Below, piece after piece: positions 48,764 through 63,180 of a stretch of 64,000 nucleotides of DNA (its first letter is position 1; each line of letters starts with the position of its first letter). A model generated the notes under the pieces. It did not search any database, had not been told where the DNA came from, and worked only from the letters and a program-made list of their open reading frames with translations. The DNA comes from Candidatus Merdivivens pullicola (GTDB lineage Bacteria > Bacteroidota > Bacteroidia > Bacteroidales > UBA932): the NCBI GenBank assembly GCA_017694945.1, contig JADIMA010000040.1:1-64000 (forward strand). The letters are read 5' to 3'. Both the position numbers and the translations under genes were made by a program.

Positions 48764-49397
48764 GAAATTCCCTGCAATAGTCTGCTATCCCGCATTCGGA
48801 ACATTTCGGTTTGCGGGCGGTGCAGACATAGCGTCCGTGCAGGATGAGCCAGTGATGGGCATCGGCGCGGATGGCTTCAGGAAAGCCGGCGGTCAGGTCG
48901 TTTTCTACCTCTTCCACGTTTTTGCCGTCGGAAAGTCCTATCCGGCGCGCTACCCGGAATACATGGGTGTCAACGGCTATTACAGGTTTATGGTAAATGA
49001 TGGAGGCCACTACGTTGGCGGTCTTGCGTCCTACTCCTGGAAGTTGCTGCATCGTCTCTACATCATCAGGAATGACTCCCCCGAAACGCCCGGTGAGCAT
49101 TTCTGCCATGCCTATGAGGTGGCGTGCCTTGTTGTTGGGAAAGGATATTGAACTTATCAGTTGCAGTACTTCATCGAAATCCGCCGAGGCAAGTGAGGCG
49201 GCATCCGGAAATCTTTTGAAAAACGCGGGTGTCACCATGTTTACGCGTTTGTCCGTGCATTGGGCGGAAAGAATTACCGCTACAAGGAGTTCGTATCCGC
49301 TTTTATAGTCAAGTTCGGACTTGGCATCCGGCATGTTTTCGCGAAACCATCGCGTGATTCCTTCATATCTTTCTTTGCGCTCCGTTTCTGCTGTCAT
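48753..49397 (-). CDS. nth: Endonuclease III
   Basis: LPGVGRKTANVV, VDTHVFRVARRIGL, C-x6-C-x2-C-x5-C iron-sulfur motif CTARKPKCSECGIADYC. Confidence 0.96.
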   Translation of the reverse strand: MTAETERKERYEGITRWFRENMPDAKSELDYKSGYELLVAVILSAQCTDKRVNMVTPAFFKRFPDAASLASADFDEVLQLISSISFPNNKARHLIGMAEMLTGRFGGVIPDDVETMQQLPGVGRKTANVVASIIYHKPVIAVDTHVFRVARRIGLSDGKNVEEVENDLTAGFPEAIRADAHHWLILHGRYVCTARKPKCSECGIADYCREFLNR

Positions 49398-50107
49398 AGT
49401 ATTTCAAAATCTATTTCGCGACTGGATTCGAGTTCGTGGCAACTTTCGTTTTCGCATATCATCATCTTTGCCGGAAAGTCGTCGCACAGATATCTGTTGT
49501 GTGTTACGAGAAGTACTGCCGTGTCGAGGTCTTCATTGAGTTTTCTCAGCAGCAGCATGATGCCGTTGGCGGTTTCACTGTCCAGGTTGGCTGTGGGCTC
49601 GTCGGCGAGTATTATTTCAGGATTGTTGAGGATGGCGCGTGCGATGCAGACCCTTTGCTGTTCCCCTCCGGAGAGTTGGTGAGGCATCTTGTGCATCTTG
49701 CTGGACATGCCTACCGCGTCGAGGACTTCGGCAATCCGCCTTTCCTTTTTTCTCCTGTCCTTCCAGCCCGTGGCTTCCAGGACGAAAAGCAGGTTTTCCT
49801 CGACGTTGCGATCCATGAGAAGTTGGAAATCCTGGAAAACCACTCCCATTTTCCTTCTGAGCATCGGAATTTCTTTCTGGCTGATTTTGCGCAGGTCGAA
49901 TCCGAGTACTGTGGCCCTGCCTTTATTGACGGGGTTGTCGGCTATGATGGTTTTGATGATGGAAGTTTTCCCGCTTCCGACTTTCCCGAGGAGATAAAGA
50001 AATTCACCCGGGCGGATGTCGAGGTTGAGGTCGTGTATTACTGTCATGCCTCCGTTGGATATGTCCGCGTGGGCGAAACTTATTATAGGTTCTCTGATTT
50101 CTGCCAT
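49394..50107 (-). CDS. ABC transporter ATP-binding protein, FtsE-like
   Basis: GKVGSGKTSIIK, LSGGEQQRVCIARAILNNPEIILADEPTANLD. Confidence 0.85.
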   Translation of the reverse strand: MAEIREPIISFAHADISNGGMTVIHDLNLDIRPGEFLYLLGKVGSGKTSIIKTIIADNPVNKGRATVLGFDLRKISQKEIPMLRRKMGVVFQDFQLLMDRNVEENLLFVLEATGWKDRRKKERRIAEVLDAVGMSSKMHKMPHQLSGGEQQRVCIARAILNNPEIILADEPTANLDSETANGIMLLLRKLNEDLDTAVLLVTHNRYLCDDFPAKMMICENESCHELESSREIDFEIL

Positions 50108-50186
50108 AAAAATCCTGAAAGTGTTTTTGCTGCTGACAAATGTAGTAATATTTTTCTATTTTTGTCATTTGGAATATAATGGTTTT

Positions 50187-53100
50187 ATGGACAATCGTGT
50201 TGTAAGATGGATTTTCACTGCCGTCCTGTCGCTGGCGGCCATGTCTTCAGTCCAGTATGCGTATGCCGGAACTCCGGACGGAAGGCAGTACCGCAGGGCG
50301 GTCAAATTATATGAAAAAGGCGCGTATGCCGCTGCAAGGGCCGAATTCGGGGATTTGTTGAAGGAATGTCCCGGAAACGAAGATCTTGCGGCTTACCATG
50401 CACTCAGTTCGGTGAGGGCCGGGGGAGATGCCGCCATCCAGGATGCCGAGGCCTTTTTTGAGGCGTTTCCGGCTTCAAAGTCCGTGCATCTGGTCAATTA
50501 CCATATTGCCTGCAATTATTTTGACGAAAGGGATTATGTTTCGTGCATGAAGGTTCTTGAAAGACTTGATTGCGGCAAATTGCCGGAGAAGGACAGGCCC
50601 GGATGCGGCTTCAGGCTTGCATATTCATATATGATGGAGGAATATTATGCCGAATCTTCGTCCCTGTTTCTTGAACTGGCCGCGCTTGGCAGGAAGAAAC
50701 TCGGAAGCCTGTACGCTCCTGTATATTATTCAGCCGGCTATCTGTTGTACAGGGACGGGAAATTCTCGGAGGCGATGCCTTATTTTGAAGCCGGCATGTC
50801 TGATTTGCGTTTCCGTGAACTTTCCATGTTTTATCTCATGGAATGCAACTACATGCTGAAGGATTACGGGAAAGTCGTGGAGATAGGGAGAGGGAATTTT
50901 TCATCTTTGCAAGGCAGTTATAAGAAAAACGCTGCAAGAATGCTGTCTGAGGCATACATGCTGTTGGGAAAAAAACGCGAGGCCGGTGAATTTTATGAAA
51001 AATTTTCCGAAGCGGAGGAAGGATTCGCAAGGGAGGATTATTATTTTGCCGGAATGGTGGCGTACAGTCTCGGAAAATATTCCGACGCCGTGTCGGATTT
51101 TTCAAAAGTGGTGGACGTAAAGGATTCCATAACCCAGTCGGCATATTATTACCAAGGATATTCCCATATCCAGACCGGAAACAAACTTGCGGCTCTCGCT
51201 TCCTTGAAAGAGGCAGCGGCCATGGACTATGACGCCGGAATGAAAGAAGATGCCATGTTCAATTATGCGAAACTTGTTTTTGATGTGAACGAGGACTTGT
51301 CGGGTTTTTCGGACTATCTTGCGCAGTATGGTTCTTCGACAAGGTCTGACGAAGTGTATTCGTACATAGCATCCGCATATTCCGCCGAGGGGGACTATGC
51401 TTCGGCCATTGACGCCTATATGAAAATAGGCAAGTTGTCTTATTCGGCCAGGGAGGATTTCCGCCGCGCCCTTTTCATGCGTTCGATGCAGTTGATTTCA
51501 TCGGGTTCATATAGCCGTACCATCCCGCTTCTCAAGCGCATTACGGCATTGCACGGAGGAGACAGGATGGCCTTTCTCGCGGATTACTGGCTGGCCGAGG
51601 CATATTACAGGAACGACGAGTTTGAAAAGGCCATTGAAATCAATTCGGCCTTGAAGGCCGATGCGGCAAATGCTTCTGTTCCTGAATACGGAATGCTCGA
51701 TTACAATCTCGGATACGATTATTTCAAACTCGGCGATTACGGATCGTCAGAAAAATATTTCCGGCGTTTCCTTTCTTCGTCTCCGTCTTCCGGCAGGAGA
51801 GAGGCGATGATGAGGCTTGCCGACTGCCTGTTTATGCAGGGGAAATATCCTGAGGCGGCCGGGCTGTATGAAGACTGTTCGGATTCGTTTTATGACAGGT
51901 CGGACATCTATCCTCTGTATCAGGCTGCCCTGGCTTACGGGCTTGTCCCGATGGAAGCCAAGAAGATAGCCATGCTTGAAAGGGCCAGGGAGTTCTCTCC
52001 CGATGTGAAATACTATGATTATGCGATGTTCGAACTCGGGCGTTCGTATATTAAGATCGACGACGATGTCCGCGCGGAAGAAGTTTTCCTGAATCTCAAG
52101 GACAATTCAAAAGACAGTGCGGTCATAGCGGTTTCATGTATTGAGCTGGGTTCTTTATACAGGAACAGGCTTGAATACGACAGGGCCTTGAAATATTACA
52201 AGGAAGTCGTTTCGCAAATGCCTTCTTCCATATATTGCCAGGACGCCCTTGCCGCAATAGAGGCCATATATACGGCATCCGGTAATCCGCAGGCCTATCT
52301 TGCCTACATAGACAGTATAGGGAAATCCTATCTTAAGTCCGAGGATGAAAAGGAGGACATGATTTTCAATGCTGCCGAGCAGCAGTTCCTTAAAAACGAT
52401 TATCAGGCGGCCATTCTGGCTCTTGAAGCATATCTGGAAAAATATCCGTCCGCGTCAAAACGTTCACAGGCCTATTTTTATATTGCCGAATCGCAGAAGG
52501 CGCTTGGACGGTATGAAAAGGCTGTGAATGCTTATTATAAAGTTATGGAGATAGGAGAGGGCGCCTTTGCCGAATCGGCGATTCTGAATTATGCGGAACT
52601 GTCATACAAACTCGAACGTTACATGCAGGCCTACGAAGGCTATACGACCCTTGCCGGCATGGCTTTGCTTGACAACAACAGGTATGTCGGACTGCTGGGC
52701 ATCATGAGATCCGAATACAAGATGAAGGAGTACGCCGCTGCCATCGAAGCGGCGGACAGTCTCGAAGCCTCGCCGTTCTGTGATGAAAATGCCTTGAGGG
52801 AACTCAGGTATGTGAAGGCGAAGAGTTATATAGCCTTGTCGGACAGGGAACAGGCTGCCTCCCTTCTTGCGGTTCTGGCGGAAGAGCCGGCGACGCCAGA
52901 AGGAGCAGAAGCCAATTACCTGATTATACAGGAGACGTACGATTCCGGACGATTCGAGGATGTGGAAAACCTGGTGTATGATTTTTCAGCTTCTGCTTCT
53001 CCGCAGACATATTTTCTGGCAAAGGCTTTTATCGTCCTGGGGGATTCATTCGCCGAACGTGACGAATGGGAACAGGCCAAGGCCACTTTTGAAAGCATCC

Positions 53101-53189
53101 TGCAGAATTACGCTTCCCCTGAGGAAGGCGACGATATAGTGCCGCAGGTGAAGATGAGGCTTGAAAAAATGGCTGAAATGGGATTGTGA
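50187..53189 (+). CDS. Long exported tetratricopeptide-repeat protein (~1000 aa; start probably MDNRVVRW at 50187)
   Basis: Signal peptide plus many TPR units throughout. Confidence 0.88.
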   Translation: MDNRVVRWIFTAVLSLAAMSSVQYAYAGTPDGRQYRRAVKLYEKGAYAAARAEFGDLLKECPGNEDLAAYHALSSVRAGGDAAIQDAEAFFEAFPASKSVHLVNYHIACNYFDERDYVSCMKVLERLDCGKLPEKDRPGCGFRLAYSYMMEEYYAESSSLFLELAALGRKKLGSLYAPVYYSAGYLLYRDGKFSEAMPYFEAGMSDLRFRELSMFYLMECNYMLKDYGKVVEIGRGNFSSLQGSYKKNAARMLSEAYMLLGKKREAGEFYEKFSEAEEGFAREDYYFAGMVAYSLGKYSDAVSDFSKVVDVKDSITQSAYYYQGYSHIQTGNKLAALASLKEAAAMDYDAGMKEDAMFNYAKLVFDVNEDLSGFSDYLAQYGSSTRSDEVYSYIASAYSAEGDYASAIDAYMKIGKLSYSAREDFRRALFMRSMQLISSGSYSRTIPLLKRITALHGGDRMAFLADYWLAEAYYRNDEFEKAIEINSALKADAANASVPEYGMLDYNLGYDYFKLGDYGSSEKYFRRFLSSSPSSGRREAMMRLADCLFMQGKYPEAAGLYEDCSDSFYDRSDIYPLYQAALAYGLVPMEAKKIAMLERAREFSPDVKYYDYAMFELGRSYIKIDDDVRAEEVFLNLKDNSKDSAVIAVSCIELGSLYRNRLEYDRALKYYKEVVSQMPSSIYCQDALAAIEAIYTASGNPQAYLAYIDSIGKSYLKSEDEKEDMIFNAAEQQFLKNDYQAAILALEAYLEKYPSASKRSQAYFYIAESQKALGRYEKAVNAYYKVMEIGEGAFAESAILNYAELSYKLERYMQAYEGYTTLAGMALLDNNRYVGLLGIMRSEYKMKEYAAAIEAADSLEASPFCDENALRELRYVKAKSYIALSDREQAASLLAVLAEEPATPEGAEANYLIIQETYDSGRFEDVENLVYDFSASASPQTYFLAKAFIVLGDSFAERDEWEQAKATFESILQNYASPEEGDDIVPQVKMRLEKMAEMGL

Positions 53190-53206
53190 TTATTAAATGG
53201 TTGATT

Positions 53207-56912
<3,706 letters not shown>

Positions 56913-56946
56913 TCGATAGATTATTAATCCTTAATATTGTTGTATT

Positions 56947-58209
56947 ATGACAGATATTTTCGATAGGATCGAGAAGGACTCGGGAGGGCCTCTCGGACAA
57001 TATAGGAAAAAAGCCTTCGGCTATTTCATGTATCCGAAACTTGAGGGGGAAATCGGCCCCCACATGCGTTTCAACGGCAAAGAAGTCCTTTGCTGGAGTC
57101 TTAACAACTATCTCGGTCTTGCCAATCACCCGGCTATCCGCAAGATAGACGGCGAGGCGGCTGTCAGATGGGGGCTTGCATACCCGATGGGAAGCCGCAT
57201 GATGAGCGGACAAACCTCCCTTCATGAACGGATGGAACGCGAACTTGCTGACTTTGAAAAGAAAGAAGATGCTTTCCTTTTCAATTTCGGTTACCAGGGA
57301 ATCATTTCCACAATCGACGCGCTCTGTACGAGGCACGATGTAATCGTATATGATTCGGAAGCGCATGCATGTCTTATAGACGGCTGCCGTCTCCATCAGG
57401 GCAAAAGAATGGTTTATCCGCATAATGACATAGAAAAATGCGAAAAGACCATACAGCGCGCCCTCAAGGTATGTGAAGAGACCGGCGGAGGCGTTCTGCT
57501 GATTACCGAAGGTGTCTATGGAATGACCGGCGCCCTCGGGATTCTCGACCAGATTGTCGCCTTGAAGAAAAAATACAAGTTCCGCATTCTCATCGACGAC
57601 GCCCACGGCTTCGGCGTAATGGGTGAACACGGGCGCGGTACATCGGAACATTTCGGCTGCATGGACGGCATAGACCTCTATATAGGCGCCTTTGCAAAAT
57701 CAATGGCAATCATCGGCGGTTTCGTGGCCGGCCCTCATTCGATTATAGATTATTTAAGGTATAATCTCCGTTCACAGATTTATGCTAAATCTCTCCCTAT
57801 GCCTATAGTTGAAGGATGCCTCAAGCGTCTGGAAATCATAAGGGGGCCTGAAGGGGACGAACTCCGCAGCAAACTGTGGACTGTTACCAGGGCGCTTCAG
57901 GACGGTTTCAGGAACCTCGGGTTCGATATCGGTCTTGCACAGGCATGCGTGACTCCGGTATTCATACACGGAACCATCCCGCAGGCGACCAACATAGTGG
58001 TTGACCTCAGGGAAAATTACGGAATATTCTGTTCGGTGGTCACTTATCCGGTGATACCGAAGGGTCTTCTGATGTTCAGGATCATACCTACTGCCGTACA
58101 TACCCTGGAAGATGTTGACCGTACGCTCAAGGCTTTCTCAGAAGTAAGGGAGAAACTGGCCAAAGGGTTTTACGATGCCGACGATATCCAGGACAGAGCG
58201 ATACAATAA
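56947..58209 (+). CDS. PLP-dependent alpha-oxoamine synthase (serine palmitoyltransferase / cysteate fatty-acyltransferase-like)
   Basis: SLNNYLGLANHPAIR, GSRMMSGQTSLHERMERELADF, ILIDDAHGFGVMGEHGRG, FAKSMAIIGGF (PLP Lys). Confidence 0.85.
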   Translation: MTDIFDRIEKDSGGPLGQYRKKAFGYFMYPKLEGEIGPHMRFNGKEVLCWSLNNYLGLANHPAIRKIDGEAAVRWGLAYPMGSRMMSGQTSLHERMERELADFEKKEDAFLFNFGYQGIISTIDALCTRHDVIVYDSEAHACLIDGCRLHQGKRMVYPHNDIEKCEKTIQRALKVCEETGGGVLLITEGVYGMTGALGILDQIVALKKKYKFRILIDDAHGFGVMGEHGRGTSEHFGCMDGIDLYIGAFAKSMAIIGGFVAGPHSIIDYLRYNLRSQIYAKSLPMPIVEGCLKRLEIIRGPEGDELRSKLWTVTRALQDGFRNLGFDIGLAQACVTPVFIHGTIPQATNIVVDLRENYGIFCSVVTYPVIPKGLLMFRIIPTAVHTLEDVDRTLKAFSEVREKLAKGFYDADDIQDRAIQ

Positions 58210-59027
58210 TGGATACTGAAGGTAAAGTTGTGATAATAACGGGAGCCAGCTCTGGTATAGGGTTGGCTTCTTCAAAATTATACGCTTCAAGGGGCTATAG
58301 GGTGGTAATGGCCGCGCGTTCGGTTGACAAACTGGCCGCCGAGGCCGCATCTTTCGGCTGCAATGCCGACAATGTACTCTGTGTCAAGACCGATGTCAGC
58401 ATAGAGGAAGATTGCCGCAATCTGATAGAGAAGGCTGTTGAAAAATTCGGAAGAATCGACATACTTATCAATAATGCCGGCATTTCGATGCGTGCCATGT
58501 TCCGGGATTTGGATTTGTCCGTGTTGAAGCGTCTGATGGACGTTAATTTCTGGGGGACGGTGTATTGTACCAAGTACGCCCTTCCTTATCTGCTTCAGTC
58601 GAAGGGTTCGGTAGTCGGGGTAATCAGCATTGCGGGATATTCCGCACTGCCGGCGCGTTCCGGCTATTCGGCGTCCAAATACGCGATAAGGGGTTTTCTT
58701 GACACTTTGAGGATAGAACACCTTTATGACGGTTTGCATGTTCTTGTCATGGCTCCGGGCTTCACTGCTTCGAACATACGGAATACCGCCCTTGCCGCCG
58801 ACGGTTCGCAGCAGGGAGAATCCCCGAGGGACGAAGGCAAGATGATGACTGCCGAGAAGGTGGCCGAAATCATGGCCAGAGGAATAGACAGGAGGAAATC
58901 GCGGATAACACTGACTCCGATAGGAAAACTCACCGTGCTTATGCACAGGCTGTTCCCGTCTTTGACGGACAGGCTTACGTTTTCTTATATGGCCAAGGAG
59001 CCGGATTCTCCTTTTAAGAAAAAATAG
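58209..59027 (+). CDS. SDR-family oxidoreductase (candidate 3-keto-sphinganine/3-keto-capnine reductase)
   Basis: VVIITGASSGIGLASSKLYASRG, NNAG, YSASKYAIRGF; start overlaps the upstream stop region. Confidence 0.88.
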   Translation: MDTEGKVVIITGASSGIGLASSKLYASRGYRVVMAARSVDKLAAEAASFGCNADNVLCVKTDVSIEEDCRNLIEKAVEKFGRIDILINNAGISMRAMFRDLDLSVLKRLMDVNFWGTVYCTKYALPYLLQSKGSVVGVISIAGYSALPARSGYSASKYAIRGFLDTLRIEHLYDGLHVLVMAPGFTASNIRNTALAADGSQQGESPRDEGKMMTAEKVAEIMARGIDRRKSRITLTPIGKLTVLMHRLFPSLTDRLTFSYMAKEPDSPFKKK

Positions 59028-59032
59028 ATTTT

Positions 59033-61072
59033 ATGGATAAAGAGTTTTTCCCGAAAGGCTGGAAGGTTTACCTGCCTCTGATAATCGTTTATGTAGTGCT
59101 GCTGTTCTTTTTTCCGAATGTGGGAAAGTTCAAGTACCATTACCAGCTCGGGCGTCCGTGGATGTACGAGACCCTCATTTCGCCTATAGATTTTCCTATC
59201 CTGAAGACGGAAAGCGAACTTCTGGAAGAAAAGGAGGCGCGTTCATCGTCCGTGATTCCGTATTTCAGGCTTGATGAGAATATCAAGAACGAGGTTGACA
59301 GGAGCCTTTCATCGCTCGAAATCCCCGGAGATTCGTCTTTGATAAGCCAGGATTTCATAATGTCCCTGTTCGATACCGTATATGATTACGGGGTCGTTTC
59401 CCTTCTGTCCGAGCAGGAAATAGAGAACGGGATGGTCTTTGTCCAGAAAAACCGCAGGGCCGCAGAGGTGCCTGTGGAAAATATTTTCGATATCTCTCAT
59501 GCGGAGTCTTATATAAGGGACAGGCTTGCCGCCGAGACAGGGAAGAGCCAGGCCGATTCATTGTACGAAGCCCTGTCGCTGTCTCAGTATCTTAAGCCGA
59601 ATCTCATATTCGACCAGGCGACGACTGACATGATTCACAAGGAGGCTACGGATTATGTGTCCCCTACGAAGGGCATCATATATACGGGCCAGTTGATAGT
59701 GTCCAACGGAGAGATAATAACGGCGGAAATAGAGCAGTTGCTCGATTCCTACAAAGCGGAATATCTTTCAAGCATGGGTATTTCCGGCAGTACTGCCTTG
59801 ATTGCGATAGGAAACGCACTTTTGCTGCTTTTCACCCTGATGTCGTTTTATGCTGCCATACTTTTTGTGGACAAGGGCGTTTTCAAGGATGGCCGCAAAT
59901 ATCTTTTCCTGCTCACGCTTTATGCCATCTCCACTCTGATAATCGAACTTGTCGGAAACATGGAGGATGCTTCCTACATGTTCCTCGTCCCGTTCCCGCT
60001 GTTCGCCCTGTACATGCTGGCTTTTTTCAAGAGAAGGTTCGTTTTCCCGATTTATACCGTGATACTTTCGCCGCTTCTTGTGGTGGCTCAGGAAGGCACG
60101 GAACTTTTCTTTATGAATATGCTTGCCGGGATCGTCGCCATAATATCATATACGAGGTTCAACAGGGGGTGGCTCCAGTTCGTCAACGCCCTGTTCATAT
60201 TTTTGACTCTTACGCTTTCATATACGGCTTTCGTCATGTTGCAGAATGAGGATCTCAGCCGTTACGGGGATTACGGGGATGTGTTCTATCTGGGGCTGGC
60301 CAGTCTTTTCTGTGTGGCCGGCTATCCGCTCGTGTTCCTGTTCGAGAGGGTTTTCATGCTTGTCTCCAATTCCAGGCTTGTCGAACTTGCAGACACCAAC
60401 AACAGGTTGTTGCGCCTTATGGCTGAAAAGGCTCCGGGAACCTTCCAGCATGTATTGCAGGTAATGAACATATCCGATGCCTGCGCGCGCGCCATAGGGG
60501 CCGAAGTCCAGTTGGTGAGGACGGGCTCGCTGTACCATGACATAGGCAAGACGGCCAATCCGCAGTGTTTTGTTGAAAATGCAGTTCCGGGAGTAAACTA
60601 TCATGAAGGCCTTTCGCCTGAGGAAAGCGCGAGGGATATCATAAAGCATGTGGATGACGGAGTCGCGCTTGCGAAGAAATACAAGATTCCGCAGGTAGTT
60701 GTGGATTTCATACTTTCACATCACGGGACTACCAGGACGGAGTATTTTTACAATGTTTTCGTCAATAACGGAGGCGATCCGGAGAGGGTGTCCGAGTTCC
60801 AGTATCACGGGTTCAAACCCAAGACAAAAGAACAGGTGATAGTGATGTTTGCGGATACCGTCGAGGCGGCCTCGCGTTCTCTGAAAAATTATTCCGAGCA
60901 GAGCGTAAGGGAACTTGTTGACAATGTAGTGAAGATGAAGATAGACGACGGACAACTGCTTGACGCGGATATTTCGCTCAAGGAAATATCCGTGCTTAAA
61001 TCGGTGCTTGTGGAGTATTTGATGCAAATCAACCACGCGCGGATAGCATATCCTAAGCGGCAGCAAAAATAG
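59033..61072 (+). CDS. 7TM-HD (PgpH-like) HDIG-domain phosphohydrolase
   Basis: VRTGSLYHDIGKTANP, LSHHGTTRTEYFYN; multi-TM region before HD domain. Confidence 0.92.
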   Translation: MDKEFFPKGWKVYLPLIIVYVVLLFFFPNVGKFKYHYQLGRPWMYETLISPIDFPILKTESELLEEKEARSSSVIPYFRLDENIKNEVDRSLSSLEIPGDSSLISQDFIMSLFDTVYDYGVVSLLSEQEIENGMVFVQKNRRAAEVPVENIFDISHAESYIRDRLAAETGKSQADSLYEALSLSQYLKPNLIFDQATTDMIHKEATDYVSPTKGIIYTGQLIVSNGEIITAEIEQLLDSYKAEYLSSMGISGSTALIAIGNALLLLFTLMSFYAAILFVDKGVFKDGRKYLFLLTLYAISTLIIELVGNMEDASYMFLVPFPLFALYMLAFFKRRFVFPIYTVILSPLLVVAQEGTELFFMNMLAGIVAIISYTRFNRGWLQFVNALFIFLTLTLSYTAFVMLQNEDLSRYGDYGDVFYLGLASLFCVAGYPLVFLFERVFMLVSNSRLVELADTNNRLLRLMAEKAPGTFQHVLQVMNISDACARAIGAEVQLVRTGSLYHDIGKTANPQCFVENAVPGVNYHEGLSPEESARDIIKHVDDGVALAKKYKIPQVVVDFILSHHGTTRTEYFYNVFVNNGGDPERVSEFQYHGFKPKTKEQVIVMFADTVEAASRSLKNYSEQSVRELVDNVVKMKIDDGQLLDADISLKEISVLKSVLVEYLMQINHARIAYPKRQQK

Positions 61073-61096
61073 GTTGTGTATTTGCCGCATTTTCAC

Positions 61097-61104
61097 TATA
61101 TTTG
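61097..61104 (+). promoter_or_regulatory. -7 element TATATTTG for tig
   Basis: TATATTTG about 38 bp upstream of ATG. Confidence 0.5.
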
Positions 61105-61142
61105 CGCCCTATTGCGAAATTTGAAAAAGTATTATACAGATT

Positions 61143-62462
61143 ATGGAAATTAAAAGCAACAAAATCGATGAACTCAACATCGCTTTGAGTATTGAAATCA
61201 AGGAAGACGACTATGCGGAGGATCTGAAAAAGAAACTCTCCGCCTACAGGCGCAAGGCTGATATAAAAGGTTTCAGGAAAGGCATGGCTCCGGCTGCCCT
61301 TATACAGAAACTTTACGGCGTGCAGGCCCGCAGCGAGGCCGTCAATGACATGCTCGCAAAATCGCTTCAGGATTATATTAGCGACAACAAACTCAATATC
61401 ATAGGCGAACCGCTTCCTTCCGAGGACAAGAAGTCCATTGACTGGGAGAACGACAAGGATTTCGAATTTGATTTCGATATAGCGCTTTCCCCTGAAATCG
61501 ACCTCGAAGTGTCGAAGGAAGACAGCGTGGCATATTACAACGTTTCAGTGGATGAGAAGGCCAAAGAATCCATGCGTGCAAGCCTGCTGGGACAGTACGG
61601 TTCCCTTGAAGATGCGGAGTCCATAGAAGACGACTATTTCTTCACGGCTGATTTTGTCCAGGGAGACTTCAAGGTGGAAGACACTTATGTCGCCGTAAGG
61701 AGCATGACCGAGGCCGGAAAGAAAGGGATAGCAGGAAAGAAAATAGGGGATGTCGTGGATGTGGATGTCAACGCCTGGTTTGAAAACGAGACGGATCGCG
61801 CTTCCATGCTGAAACTTTCAAAAGAGGAACTTGCAGGCATGCAACCGGTGTTCCAGATGACAGTCAAGACTATCAAGCACTTCGTGCCTGCCAAGGCAGA
61901 CCAGGATACCTTCGACAGGATATACGGGAAAGATGTCGTAAAGAGCGAAGAGGAGTTCGATGCCAAGATAGAAGAGCGTCTCCGTGAAGAATATGACCGC
62001 GAACGCGATTACCGCTTCATGCTTGATGTCAAGGAATACCTTCTTGCAAAGGCTGCAATCTCCCTTCCTGAAAACTTCATGAAGAGATGGATTTATTATG
62101 CGAACGACGGCAAGTTCACTATGGAAGACATAGAGAAGGAGTTCGACCTCTTCCTGAAAGATTATCGCTGGCAGATGCTGCGCGGATATTTCATGAAGAA
62201 ATTCGATGTAAAGGTTTCACGTGAGGATCTTCTTGCGACCGCCAGGGAATTCGCCGTTTATCAGTTCGCAATGTACGGAATCAACAATGCTCCGAAAGAG
62301 CAGTTGGATAAATTTGCTGAAAACATGCTGTCCCAGGAAAGGGAGGCTTCCCGCATATACGACAAGACTGAAGACGACAAGTGCATAGCAGCGATAAAGG
62401 AGCACATAACCCTTAAATCCGAAGATATCACCATAGAGAAACTTCGTGAATTGAACGGATAG
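61143..62462 (+). CDS. tig: Trigger factor
   Basis: [44 protein letters not shown]; followed by clpP-clpX. Confidence 0.92.
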   Translation: MEIKSNKIDELNIALSIEIKEDDYAEDLKKKLSAYRRKADIKGFRKGMAPAALIQKLYGVQARSEAVNDMLAKSLQDYISDNKLNIIGEPLPSEDKKSIDWENDKDFEFDFDIALSPEIDLEVSKEDSVAYYNVSVDEKAKESMRASLLGQYGSLEDAESIEDDYFFTADFVQGDFKVEDTYVAVRSMTEAGKKGIAGKKIGDVVDVDVNAWFENETDRASMLKLSKEELAGMQPVFQMTVKTIKHFVPAKADQDTFDRIYGKDVVKSEEEFDAKIEERLREEYDRERDYRFMLDVKEYLLAKAAISLPENFMKRWIYYANDGKFTMEDIEKEFDLFLKDYRWQMLRGYFMKKFDVKVSREDLLATAREFAVYQFAMYGINNAPKEQLDKFAENMLSQEREASRIYDKTEDDKCIAAIKEHITLKSEDITIEKLRELNG

Positions 62463-62466
62463 TATC

Positions 62467-63132
62467 ATGGAATCGGAGTTTGAAAAATACGCCAGGGGGC
62501 ATTGCGGAATCAGTTCGCTGAACCTGCACCGCTACCGTTCGATATGCGACGACTACATCAATCCGACGATTATAGAGGAGAGAAAACTCAATGTCGCCCA
62601 GATGGATGTCTTCAGCCGTCTGATGATGGATCGCATCATCTTCCTCGGTGTGCCTATTTATGACGATGTCGCCAATATCATACAGGCGCAACTGCTGTTT
62701 CTGGATTCAAGCGATTCCTCGGATATACAGTTGTATATCAACTCTCCGGGCGGTTCAGTAAGCAGCGGGCTCGGCATATACGACACAATGCAGCTGATAA
62801 GGTCGGACGTATCGACGATAAATACGGCCATGTGCGCAAGCATGGCTTCGGTGCTGTTGTGCGCGGGGGCGAAAGGCAAGCGTTTTGCCCTGCCTCATTC
62901 AAGGACGATGATACACCAGCCTTTGGGCGGCGCGCAGGGCCAGGCTTCGGATATAGAGATAGCGGCGAGGGAGATAGCCAAGACCAAGCACGAACTTTAT
63001 AAGATAATTTCCGAGCATACGGGGCAGACGATAAAGAAGATAACGTCCGATAGCGACCGGGATTACTGGATGACATCGCAGGAAGCCCTTGATTACGGAA
63101 TGATAGACGAGATTTTGGTAAAGAAAAAGTAA
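62467..63132 (+). CDS. clpP: ATP-dependent Clp protease proteolytic subunit
   Basis: [56 protein letters not shown]. Confidence 0.97.
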   Translation: MESEFEKYARGHCGISSLNLHRYRSICDDYINPTIIEERKLNVAQMDVFSRLMMDRIIFLGVPIYDDVANIIQAQLLFLDSSDSSDIQLYINSPGGSVSSGLGIYDTMQLIRSDVSTINTAMCASMASVLLCAGAKGKRFALPHSRTMIHQPLGGAQGQASDIEIAAREIAKTKHELYKIISEHTGQTIKKITSDSDRDYWMTSQEALDYGMIDEILVKKK

Positions 63133-63137
63133 TTCAG

Positions 63138-63166
63138 GAGGCATGCCGGCTCTGCCGGTCTGCCTC
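63138..63166. repeat. Stem-loop in the clpP-clpX spacer
   Basis: GAGGCA-tg-CCGGC-TCT-GCCGG-tc-TGCCTC followed by TTTCAGATTTT. Confidence 0.7.
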
Positions 63167-63180
63167 TTTCAGATTTTAAT

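Noticed and set aside
50016-50186. N-terminal extension of the 1057-aa TPR ORF
   Set aside because: Overlaps the 5' end of ftsE on the other strand; MDNRVVRWIFTAVLSLAAMSS at 50187 fits a signal peptide.
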